Source: Microscillaceae bacterium
GTDB lineage: Bacteria; Bacteroidota; Bacteroidia; Cytophagales; Microscillaceae
Assembly: GCA_003449595.1 (NCBI GenBank)
Contig: DMHB01000361.1
Span: 1 to 5,993, forward strand
DNA length: 5,993 nucleotides
Direction: 5' to 3'
The position numbers and the translations under genes were made by a program. Below are positions 1-5,993 of this stretch, one piece after another. A model generated the notes under the pieces. It did not search any database. It saw only the letters and a program-made list of their open reading frames with translations, and was not told the origin of the DNA. The stretch's first letter is position 1. Every line of letters starts with the position of its first letter.

Positions 1-2383
1 ATAAATTGATAATTGCCCAAATCAACAAAGAAAAAGAAATGATATATACCCCATAAGCCCAGTAGGTACGGTACCAAGGGGGCAAAATCACAAACGTGTA
101 TTTGGCTTCTTTGCTTTGCAACTGGTACATATTTTTTGCCCTTACGTGAAAGGTATATCTGCCTTCGGGCAAATTGGTGTATTCTTTGTCGGTGCGCGAT
201 GTCCAAGCCGACCATTGGCTATCAAAACCTTCCAAATAGTATTGATACTGTATTTTGCTGTTCTCTTCATAGTCTGTAGCCACAAAATTGAACCGCAGCC
301 CATACCCTACTTCAAAAGGTAGGTTGGGCACTTGGAAGGCATTCTGTTCGTCCAATAGCTTGAGTTGCTTGTCCACAAAATTGCCTCCAAAAACAATTGG
401 GTCGTTGCCCGAAACTTTTTCAACGCGCCTGATCAAGACACTAAAGTTTTGCATATTTTTTTCTAACAACTCTACACTTTTGCCATTATAAAACACCAGC
501 CCATTGGTGGTGCCAAAAAAGGCGTGGTTCGCATTGACCGGCCTGATGTACAAAATATTTTCGCCCAAAAGCTTGAAAAAAGGCTTGGTGTAGGCTTTGT
601 ATTTGCCCCCGCCTTGCTTGAGCAGCACCCCTATTTCCTTTTCTGCACTAAACCAAATATTGCCTTGGCTGTCTTCGGCCAAAAAGAAAACCCGCATAGG
701 CTCGCTTAAATACGCATCTAAGGGATCTTTTTCAAATACATTGGTTTTTGAATTGAACCGGTAAATTCCCTTTTCAGTAGCAAATACGACTCGATTATTG
801 ACGCTAAAAACCCTGATTTTGAGGTTAGAAGGCAAGTTATGCTGCGAAGACTCAAAAAACTTATTGAAAATCAGGCTATCCAACGCATTGTTGAGCTTGA
901 GCCGCATCACACCTTTGTCTTCGCGCGAAGTCCACAAAAAACCTTGCTCATCTTCTTGAAAAAAGCTAAACTGCTCAAAATAACCTTCAAATCCTTTCAA
1001 ATTCGCCTTGAGCGACCAGTTGCCCTTTTGGCTTTCAAACGTATGTAAACCTGCCGAACTGCCTCCTATCAAATGACCCGGATATTCGCCCAAAGGACTA
1101 ATGCTAATCAAACTCGATACTTCAGCATTGCGGATGGCTTTTTTACCTTTGATTTGGAACAACCCTTCCGAATGCCCAAACAGCCATTGCTCATTCACTT
1201 TGCGCACAAACCAAGATTGCCCATCGGTATTTTCGATTAGCTCGAACCGGTTCTGTTTGGTTTTTGGGTCTATGTTGAGGTTACGCGTAAATAACCCTTT
1301 GTTGGTACAAAGAAACAAGCGGTTTTCGTCTGTATCTAACTCAATGTGGTTGATACCACCTTCTATGTTGAGGCGCTCATCGAAAAATTCGAACGGAGAG
1401 TTCAACTTCAGAAAACTAATGCCGTATTCTAAAGCCATCCACAGGTTTTGCTGCTTGTCTAAGAATAAATTATAAATCGAATTATTTTGCAGGCCGCTTT
1501 CTTTGTTGTAGTTCTTAAGGATTTTGCCGTTTTTGCCCACAATAAACAACCCTTGTTGGGTCGAAGCCAGCGCATAGGTACCGTCGGGCAGGGGCAACCC
1601 GGCATATACTTGGCTTTCAACAAGGATTTTTTCATCCGGCGAGTCAAATTTTTCAATGCCATTGCCATCATACAAATACAACCCTTTGCCTCGGCTTACG
1701 ATAAGCACTTTATTTTCGTCATAAGGCAGCATCGCATACACCCGCTCGCTGGCAAACAACTCGCCATCGGGCAACAGCCGCAGCCGTCCGTTTTCGTAGG
1801 TCATTAGGCCACGCTCGCGTTGGCGCACAAAATAGCGTTGGTTGACCATAAACGACACGTGGAAAGTGGTTTCAGGCTTGATAACCTGAAAATTGCCATT
1901 TTGAAGTACGAATATCTCGTTGAAAGTCTGAAAAATGACCCCTGCTTGCGTTGGGATGACCCGCCATACGTCGGCAAAATTTTGGTTAGCAGCAGGCAGT
2001 TTGCTTTTCAGCGATTGGTAAACCATTTGCCCTTTGGCATTGGCTTGCAGTAAACCCAGCTCACCGGCAGCTCCTACGTAGATGGTACCGTCTTTGTCTA
2101 TCGCCAACGAGCGCACCACCGATTTATTAGGCATTTGAATCAGTCGCCAAAAGGCTCCATCAAATTCTAACACTCCTTCGTTGTTGCCAAAATACATAAT
2201 GCCGCGCTTGTCTTGCAAAATCGTCCAGTTCTGAAAGTCGGCGCGGTAGTCTTTGGGCGAATAATTGCGGATGTAAGGAATCCCTTCCAAAGCATCAAAA
2301 TCTTGTGCAGCCAGTGGAAAATAGAGGCCACACAACGCCTCAAATGCGCTGAAGAAGAAAAGAAAGTAGGCAAGCTTCTTCAT
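1..2383 (-). CDS. Two-component-type sensor: double beta-propeller (Reg_prop) plus Y_Y_Y domain plus TM helix; C-terminus cut off by the window edge
   Basis: I translated this frame by hand from the ATG at 2383-2381. It stays open through 794 codons to the left edge without a stop, so the gene is partial at its 3' end. Residues 1-26 look like a Sec signal peptide (MKK, then a Phe/Leu-rich core, then LAA before Gln27). A conserved block follows: NYSPKDY at 40-46 and QNWTILQDKRG at 51-61. Residues 55-635 contain about 13 propeller repeats, the clearest at 92-112 (AIDKDGTIYVG), 305-327 (NLFLDKQQNLWMALEYG), 474-495 (EDEQGFLWTS) and 566-588 (EDSQGNIWFS); this fits two seven-bladed propellers. Residues 688-755 match a Y_Y_Y domain (YQYYLEGFDSQWSAWTSR, then TNLPEGRYTFHVRAKN). 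PPWYRTYWAYGVYI leads into a transmembrane helix from about 774. Family members sense an unknown periplasmic ligand and carry a cytoplasmic output such as a histidine kinase, phosphatase, cyclase or DNA-binding domain; which one applies here cannot be seen. Confidence 0.93.
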   Translation of the reverse strand, partial: MKKLAYFLFFFSAFEALCGLYFPLAAQDFDALEGIPYIRNYSPKDYRADFQNWTILQDKRGIMYFGNNEGVLEFDGAFWRLIQMPNKSVVRSLAIDKDGTIYVGAAGELGLLQANAKGQMVYQSLKSKLPAANQNFADVWRVIPTQAGVIFQTFNEIFVLQNGNFQVIKPETTFHVSFMVNQRYFVRQRERGLMTYENGRLRLLPDGELFASERVYAMLPYDENKVLIVSRGKGLYLYDGNGIEKFDSPDEKILVESQVYAGLPLPDGTYALASTQQGLFIVGKNGKILKNYNKESGLQNNSIYNLFLDKQQNLWMALEYGISFLKLNSPFEFFDERLNIEGGINHIELDTDENRLFLCTNKGLFTRNLNIDPKTKQNRFELIENTDGQSWFVRKVNEQWLFGHSEGLFQIKGKKAIRNAEVSSLISISPLGEYPGHLIGGSSAGLHTFESQKGNWSLKANLKGFEGYFEQFSFFQEDEQGFLWTSREDKGVMRLKLNNALDSLIFNKFFESSQHNLPSNLKIRVFSVNNRVVFATEKGIYRFNSKTNVFEKDPLDAYLSEPMRVFFLAEDSQGNIWFSAEKEIGVLLKQGGGKYKAYTKPFFKLLGENILYIRPVNANHAFFGTTNGLVFYNGKSVELLEKNMQNFSVLIRRVEKVSGNDPIVFGGNFVDKQLKLLDEQNAFQVPNLPFEVGYGLRFNFVATDYEENSKIQYQYYLEGFDSQWSAWTSRTDKEYTNLPEGRYTFHVRAKNMYQLQSKEAKYTFVILPPWYRTYWAYGVYIISFSLLIWAIINL
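2306..2383 (-). other. Signal peptide of the propeller sensor
   Basis: Residues 1-26 have two lysines after Met1, a hydrophobic core rich in Phe and Leu (AYFLFFFSAF, interrupted by one Glu at 15), and a small-residue end (PLAA) before Gln27. This places the propellers in the periplasm and supports the ATG at 2383 as the true start. There is no in-frame ATG just upstream and no Shine-Dalgarno sequence; the bases before the start are an AT-rich run. The exact cleavage site is inferred. Confidence 0.75.
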
Positions 2384-2485
2384 CAAAAATCTGATTAAGT
2401 TAAAACACCAATTGATAATAGGTTCAGTTTGTAAAGTTCTTTGCAAGATAATGTTCTTTACATAATCCCTTAACAAAAGCCGTAC

Positions 2486-2520
2486 AAAAAAATACCCTCG
2501 GCCAAAAAACCAAGGGTGTT
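2486..2520 (-). terminator. Intrinsic terminator after the P450 fusion
   Basis: On the minus strand the stem ACCCTTGG (2517-2510) pairs with CCGAGGGT (2501-2494) over eight positions including one T-G wobble, with an eight-base loop. Two A-T pairs extend the stem past one mismatch, and a run of seven T (2492-2486) follows. The wobble works only in minus-strand RNA (it becomes C-A on the plus strand), and the T-run lies on the same side, so the orientation is clear. It lies about 60 bp past the P450 stop codon and should limit readthrough into the sensor gene. Confidence 0.8.
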
Positions 2521-2537
2521 TTACAAGAACAAGACTT

Positions 2538-2555
2538 AAAATACCCAAAAGGGTA
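2538..2555 (-). terminator. Short first hairpin downstream of the P450 stop, possible weak terminator
   Basis: A perfect five-base inverted repeat, TACCC (minus strand 2555-2551) and GGGTA (2546-2542), encloses a TTTT loop and is followed by four T (2541-2538). It begins 25 bp after the stop codon and precedes the stronger terminator. The stem and T-run are short, so it may act only as an auxiliary terminator or protect the 3' end of the mRNA. Confidence 0.4.
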
Positions 2556-2580
2556 GCACATCAATGGTTTAGTTTAGTTT

Positions 2581-5500
2581 TTAGGATGCCCAAACATCTA
2601 TTAAATACCGATGTTCGAGGCTTAATTTTGTGAGCCATTGTTCTGCTTCTGAAGCACTGACGGATGTTTGCATAGTTTGGTATATCTGTAAGAAAGTTGC
2701 CCGTACTGCGGGAGCCATTTGGGCTGCATCGCCACATACGTATATTTTTGCTCCTTTTTCTATGAATTGCCAGACTGTAGTCCGGTTTTCCCAAAGTTGG
2801 TGTTGGACATAGTTTTTTTGCTCGTTGAGGCGCGAAAAAGCAGGCATTACTTGCACAACACCTTGGGCTTCCCACTGTGCCAGCTCCTCGCGATAAATAT
2901 AATCTTGCTCAGGATGGCGGCAGCCAAAGAAAAGCAATGCTTCGCCCAGTTCAACGCCTTGGGCTTGTAGGGCTGCCCGCTCTTCTAAAAATCCCCGGAA
3001 GGGTGCATAGCCGGTGCCGGGCCCTATCATAAGCATAGGCACGGTAGGCTCGGCTGGTAGTCGAAACATAGACTGGGCATCTTTGACATACGCCCGCACC
3101 GTTTGGCCTGGTTTTAACCCTGCTAAGTAATTGGAACACACGCCTTTAAAAATTCCGTTGCCGGAAAAGGCCGGCTCTTCCAACACGCCTACCGTGATGG
3201 TGCAGGTTTGTAGGTTGGCCAAAGCCGACGAAGAAATAGAGAAGTAGCGCGGCTTCAAGGGTGGTAACATAGCCAAATAATCGGCAAACGAAAGCTCGCA
3301 GGCTTGGAAGGTGGTAAGCAAGTCGAAAACTGACAAGTTTTTGAGGACTACTTCTTTTTTGTAAGCCTCGTCATCGCACAAGGCTTGCAATTTTAATTTT
3401 TCCGGCGGACACTCAGTAGCGTCGGCCAGTTGTTGCACTTGTTTGCGGGTGGCAGGCTCTTGTAGTTCTACAAAATAAGTCAATAACTCGTTTACCGCCA
3501 CCGGCTGATGCAAAGGTAAATGGGTTGGCACGTCTGCATTTTGGCTGATTTGCACCCAAGTATTGGTATTGATCTGAAAGCGTTGCAATATTTTTTCTAC
3601 CAAGGCGGGGCTGTTTTCTGCCACTACGCCCAAATGGTCGCCGGTTTGGTAGGTGATGTCGGTTGGCAAAGCCAGACTAATATGCCTTGTTGAGCGCGTT
3701 GAAGCCCATTCTCCCAACTTGTTATGGAGTTCCCTGTTTTCGAGCACTTCAAAAGGTTGCTCGCCATAGCGGAGGGTCGGCTTAGGCGATTGGTGTTGTT
3801 CGCTTGGGGCGATGTCGCCAAGCCATTGCAGCGTAAAAAGCGAACTTGGCTTGGTATTTTGGGTGGGTTGTTGTAAACCAAACTCTTTTTGAAGCACGTG
3901 CCACAGTCCGGTTTGCCACGATTCAAATGCTTCGTCAAAATCGGCACTGGCATCGGCTTCCCCCCGAGGGAATAACCGCTTAGCTCCCAAGGTTTCTAAT
4001 TTTTCATCGATAAAGCGCGGAAACTTCTGAAAAGTTTGCCATTGCGTATTTCCACATCCGAACACGGTATAAGATAGATTTTTCAGCGCATCGGCGGGCA
4101 AGGAGGCTGTTTGCAGCCACGCATCAAACTGGGCGGCATTGTCGGGCGGTGTGCCGTTGTAAGTAGAAGTTACGATGGCCAAAAATCCTTCGGTAGGCAT
4201 TTGTCCCACCAAGGTATCTAAAGCAGCTACTTTGGCGCGAAAACCCAACTGGGTAGCCTGCTGTGCCAATTGAATGGCAAAATCTTCGGAAGCACCCATA
4301 TTTGAGCCAAACAAAGCCCAAAATGGTGTATTGTGTTGGCCTAATGGCTGCGCAGTGGCCGTGAGTGCTACTGTGGTTGGAGTTGGTTTTGCAAATACTT
4401 TGCGTTCGTGTGGCTGCCGCTTGGCAATGCGCACCATCAAATTATCAGGCTTTAGGCTGAGGGTTTCTTTTATTTTGAACTGGTAATTATCGGGCAAAGA
4501 CAACTTGTATCGTTGCAACACCAAACCCATCAGCAAAGTGGCTTCGAGCATAGCAAACTGACGGCCTATGCAGGCTCTTTGGCCGTTGCCGAAAGGCTTG
4601 AAACTATCGGGGTCGCGCTGGGCTACTTGCTCAGGCGAAAAATTTTCGGGATTAAATTGATCCGCATTTTCGCCCCACACGGCCTTGTCGCGGTGGAACT
4701 GCGGCAAAAGAACGACCAATGGCTGGCGACGGCGGATTTTGTACTTGCCTGCCAATACGGTATCTTCTTTGGGATACACACTGAAGGCGGGCGCTGTAGG
4801 CCAAAGGCGCAGGGCTTCGTATAAAACCTGCTGGATGTATTTCAAATCCATCACCTGCTGGTAATTGGGCGGCTGGTGAATGTCAGTGCCCAGTACCTCG
4901 TCCACTTCATCATAGGCTTTTTGCAAAAACTCGGGGTGCTTCATCAGGTAATAAAAAGCAAAAGAAAGCAGCCCGCTGGTGGTTTCGTGTCCGGCTATTA
5001 AAAAGGTGAGGATTTGGTGGCGGATGTTGATATCGTCTAACTTTTCGCCGGTTTCTTTGTCCACCGCGTTGAGCATCAGGCTCAGAAAATCGGCTTTGGA
5101 AGTGTATTTTTCGGGATTGGCTTTGCGCTCGCTGATAATGTCATCGACAACTTTGTTCATATAATCGACGCTTTGGCGGTAGCGTTTGTTTTTGAAAGGT
5201 CGTAGGTAAGTTTTCTGAAAGTTGAACAAATACATCCTTTCCATCGAGTCTTCCAAAGAATTGAGCATTGCCTTGATGAAAGGGTGTGGCTCGTCGGAAG
5301 CAAAGGAATTGAAACGATAATCAAACCCACACAATCCGATGGTGTCGAAAGTGAGGCGGGTCATATCGTCGGTCAGGTTGAAATATTTGTTTTCAGGGAT
5401 GTTGTGCCATTTGGCCAACAGGCTTTCGGCGGTTTCGAGCATCAAAGGAAAATAGCCTTTTACAGAGCGGGTTCCCATCCCGGGCAACATAATGTTGTGG

Positions 5501-5823
5501 GCTTTTTGCCAATTGGGTTCACTTGTCCACGCTGTAAAAAGGCCATCTCCTACAAAATCACGCACTTCCAACAGGCCTTTCACCAAGTTTTTATCAAACC
5601 TTTGTTCATCGCACACTTCTTTGACCAAGGCAAAACTGGAAAGAACGATGATAGAATGTTTGAAAAAAAAGATTTCGCCAATGTCGCCCAACTTGTCAGC
5701 AATACGCATCACCGTTTGGGTGGGTGTATTGCTGGCTACCTGAAATAAATTTCCTACAATAGGATATTTGGGAAGGTGGGGAATCGGCAAAAAATGAGAC
5801 TTGGTTGAGGCTGATTTCTCCAT
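2581..5823 (-). CDS. cyp102: Self-sufficient cytochrome P450 / NADPH-P450 reductase fusion (CYP102 / P450 BM3 type)
   Basis: This complete 1080-residue protein should be a soluble cytoplasmic monooxygenase that moves electrons from NADPH through FAD and FMN to heme; family members hydroxylate medium- to long-chain fatty acids near the omega end. The P450 domain (about 1-468) has the I-helix AGHETT (277-282), ExxR (E336-R339), a PENF-type loop (392-395) and the heme loop FGNGQRACIG with ligand Cys418. Phe96 and Trp105 align with BM3 Phe87 and Trp96. After a linker (about 469-497), the flavodoxin domain shows GSNMGASED (506-514), YNGTPPDN (555-562) and FGCGN (588-592). The FAD part has RYFSISSS (859-866) and GVCSNYL (894-900). 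The NADPH part has GPGTGYAPFRGF (934-945), FGCRHPEQDYIY, FSR (996-998), CGDAAQMAPAV (1030-1040) and terminal Trp1078. BM3 is slightly shorter (about 1049). No Shine-Dalgarno precedes the ATG; the start fits the promoter spacing. The family is certain; the CYP102 name and substrate rest on remembered similarity. Confidence 0.97.
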   Translation of the reverse strand: MEKSASTKSHFLPIPHLPKYPIVGNLFQVASNTPTQTVMRIADKLGDIGEIFFFKHSIIVLSSFALVKEVCDEQRFDKNLVKGLLEVRDFVGDGLFTAWTSEPNWQKAHNIMLPGMGTRSVKGYFPLMLETAESLLAKWHNIPENKYFNLTDDMTRLTFDTIGLCGFDYRFNSFASDEPHPFIKAMLNSLEDSMERMYLFNFQKTYLRPFKNKRYRQSVDYMNKVVDDIISERKANPEKYTSKADFLSLMLNAVDKETGEKLDDINIRHQILTFLIAGHETTSGLLSFAFYYLMKHPEFLQKAYDEVDEVLGTDIHQPPNYQQVMDLKYIQQVLYEALRLWPTAPAFSVYPKEDTVLAGKYKIRRRQPLVVLLPQFHRDKAVWGENADQFNPENFSPEQVAQRDPDSFKPFGNGQRACIGRQFAMLEATLLMGLVLQRYKLSLPDNYQFKIKETLSLKPDNLMVRIAKRQPHERKVFAKPTPTTVALTATAQPLGQHNTPFWALFGSNMGASEDFAIQLAQQATQLGFRAKVAALDTLVGQMPTEGFLAIVTSTYNGTPPDNAAQFDAWLQTASLPADALKNLSYTVFGCGNTQWQTFQKFPRFIDEKLETLGAKRLFPRGEADASADFDEAFESWQTGLWHVLQKEFGLQQPTQNTKPSSLFTLQWLGDIAPSEQHQSPKPTLRYGEQPFEVLENRELHNKLGEWASTRSTRHISLALPTDITYQTGDHLGVVAENSPALVEKILQRFQINTNTWVQISQNADVPTHLPLHQPVAVNELLTYFVELQEPATRKQVQQLADATECPPEKLKLQALCDDEAYKKEVVLKNLSVFDLLTTFQACELSFADYLAMLPPLKPRYFSISSSALANLQTCTITVGVLEEPAFSGNGIFKGVCSNYLAGLKPGQTVRAYVKDAQSMFRLPAEPTVPMLMIGPGTGYAPFRGFLEERAALQAQGVELGEALLFFGCRHPEQDYIYREELAQWEAQGVVQVMPAFSRLNEQKNYVQHQLWENRTTVWQFIEKGAKIYVCGDAAQMAPAVRATFLQIYQTMQTSVSASEAEQWLTKLSLEHRYLIDVWAS

Positions 5824-5872
5824 TCTATGTTGGAAAGGTGAAGTGTTTGTGTTTTGTTGTTGTATGCAAAGA

Positions 5873-5905
5873 CAAAATTAGAGTATTTACTCTATTTTTT
5901 GCAAA
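5873..5905 (-). promoter_or_regulatory. Bacteroidota-type promoter for the P450 fusion
   Basis: On the minus strand, TAATTTTG (5880-5873) matches the Bacteroidota -7 consensus TAnnTTTG at every fixed position. A TTTG -33 element (5905-5902) lies 21 bp upstream, within the spacing usual for this phylum's primary sigma factor. Transcription would start near 5866, giving an untranslated leader of about 40-45 nt. Confidence 0.75.
5874..5899. promoter_or_regulatory. Palindromic operator candidate overlapping the P450 promoter
   Basis: The core at 5879-5894 is a perfect inverted repeat, TAGAGTA-TT-TACTCTA. It extends outward past one T/T mismatch (5878/5895) into AAAA (5874-5877) and TTTT (5896-5899), giving a 26-bp near-palindrome. 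It fills the spacer between -33 and -7 and covers most of the -7 element, so a bound dimer would block RNA polymerase. P450 BM3 is repressed by Bm3R1, a TetR-family protein that binds a palindrome near its promoter; a similar arrangement here is inference, and no regulator gene is in the window. Confidence 0.6.
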
Positions 5906-5993
5906 AAGCCTCCGGTTTTTTCCAAAACATATTCACAAATGGAGTATCATATAAATATTTCTATAAATAATTTAATAATTAAGCGAAACAAAA

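Larger units (their letters stand above)
2384..2580. other. Intergenic region between the P450 fusion and the sensor
   Basis: This 197-bp AT-rich gap separates two minus-strand genes. Its right half holds two hairpins that would end P450 transcription (listed separately). Its left part (2384-2485) is the leader of the sensor gene. I see no good Bacteroidota promoter there: the best -7-like site (TTATCTTG on the minus strand, around 2444-2451) matches only four of the six fixed positions and lacks a well-spaced -33. The sensor may therefore use a weak or unusual promoter, or readthrough. No small gene or structured RNA is evident. Confidence 0.6.
5824..5993. other. AT-rich upstream regulatory region of the P450 fusion
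   Basis: This 170-bp stretch contains no supportable gene. Nearest the ATG (5824-5866) the minus strand is an A/C-rich leader with no Shine-Dalgarno sequence. The promoter and palindrome follow, and the far end (5945-5993) is almost entirely A and T. The hexamer GAGTAT, part of the palindrome at 5881-5886, occurs again at 5942-5947, 61 bp away in the same orientation, and could be a second half-site. Whether a divergent gene lies beyond 5993 cannot be seen. Confidence 0.6.

Noticed and set aside
1101..1475. 124-codon plus-strand ORF, with others at 1487-1807, 1820-2053 and 4513-4824
   Set aside because: All are antisense to the two real genes, show no domain features, and have no coherent promoter or leader.
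1..2383. The region could be read as a decayed gene because only short complete ORFs occur in it
   Set aside because: Codon-by-codon translation of one minus-strand frame shows no stop from 2383 to the edge, with ordered domains throughout.
2561..2875. 104-codon minus-strand ORF overlapping the end of the P450 gene in another frame
   Set aside because: It overlaps the conserved NADPH-binding end of the reductase, including the terminal DVWAS, and has no features of its own.
5284..5748. 154-codon plus-strand ORF opposite the P450 N-terminal domain
   Set aside because: It lies wholly antisense to a strongly supported gene, has no recognisable domain, and its open frame is explained by the codon use of the opposite strand.
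5824..5866. Possible riboswitch in the P450 leader
   Set aside because: The leader is only about 45 nt, A/C-rich and without evident pairing.
5903..5921. Plus-strand hairpin AAAAAGCC-TCC-GGTTTTTT resembling a terminator
   Set aside because: No plus-strand gene ends nearby, the GC part of the stem is only two pairs plus a wobble, and it overlaps the -33 element. It may be chance or a further binding site.

Overview
The window looks like chromosomal DNA of a Bacteroidota bacterium, probably a Cytophagales-like lineage (inference). Three things point there: a promoter matching the Bacteroidota TTTG / TAnnTTTG consensus, no Shine-Dalgarno sequence before either gene, and a sensor protein of the periplasmic double-propeller plus Y_Y_Y type that is very common in this phylum. 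Coding DNA has moderate GC and the gaps are AT-rich. Both genes lie on the minus strand, so the window reads functionally from right to left.

Layout from right to left. Positions 5993-5824 are an AT-rich upstream region. It holds a good Bacteroidota promoter (-33 at 5902-5905, -7 at 5873-5880) with a perfect 16-bp palindrome between the two elements, a strong operator candidate. Positions 5823-2581 encode a complete 1080-residue self-sufficient cytochrome P450 fused to a diflavin reductase, the architecture of P450 BM3 (CYP102A1); all core heme, FMN, FAD and NADPH motifs are present. Positions 2580-2384 are a 197-bp gap with two hairpins oriented to end the P450 transcript; the second is a convincing intrinsic terminator. 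Positions 2383-1 encode the first 794 residues of a large exported sensor that runs off the left edge: signal peptide, about 13 beta-propeller repeats, Y_Y_Y domain and the start of a transmembrane helix. The cytoplasmic output domain is outside the window.

How they may work together. The P450 fusion should hydroxylate a hydrophobic substrate, by family precedent a fatty acid or fatty-acid derivative, in the cytoplasm with NADPH and O2. Its palindromic promoter suggests repression by a dimeric regulator, as Bm3R1 does for P450 BM3, but no regulator gene is in view. The downstream sensor is co-oriented but separated by a terminator, so a functional link is possible but unproven. No RNA genes, mobile elements, CRISPR arrays or long DNA repeats were seen.
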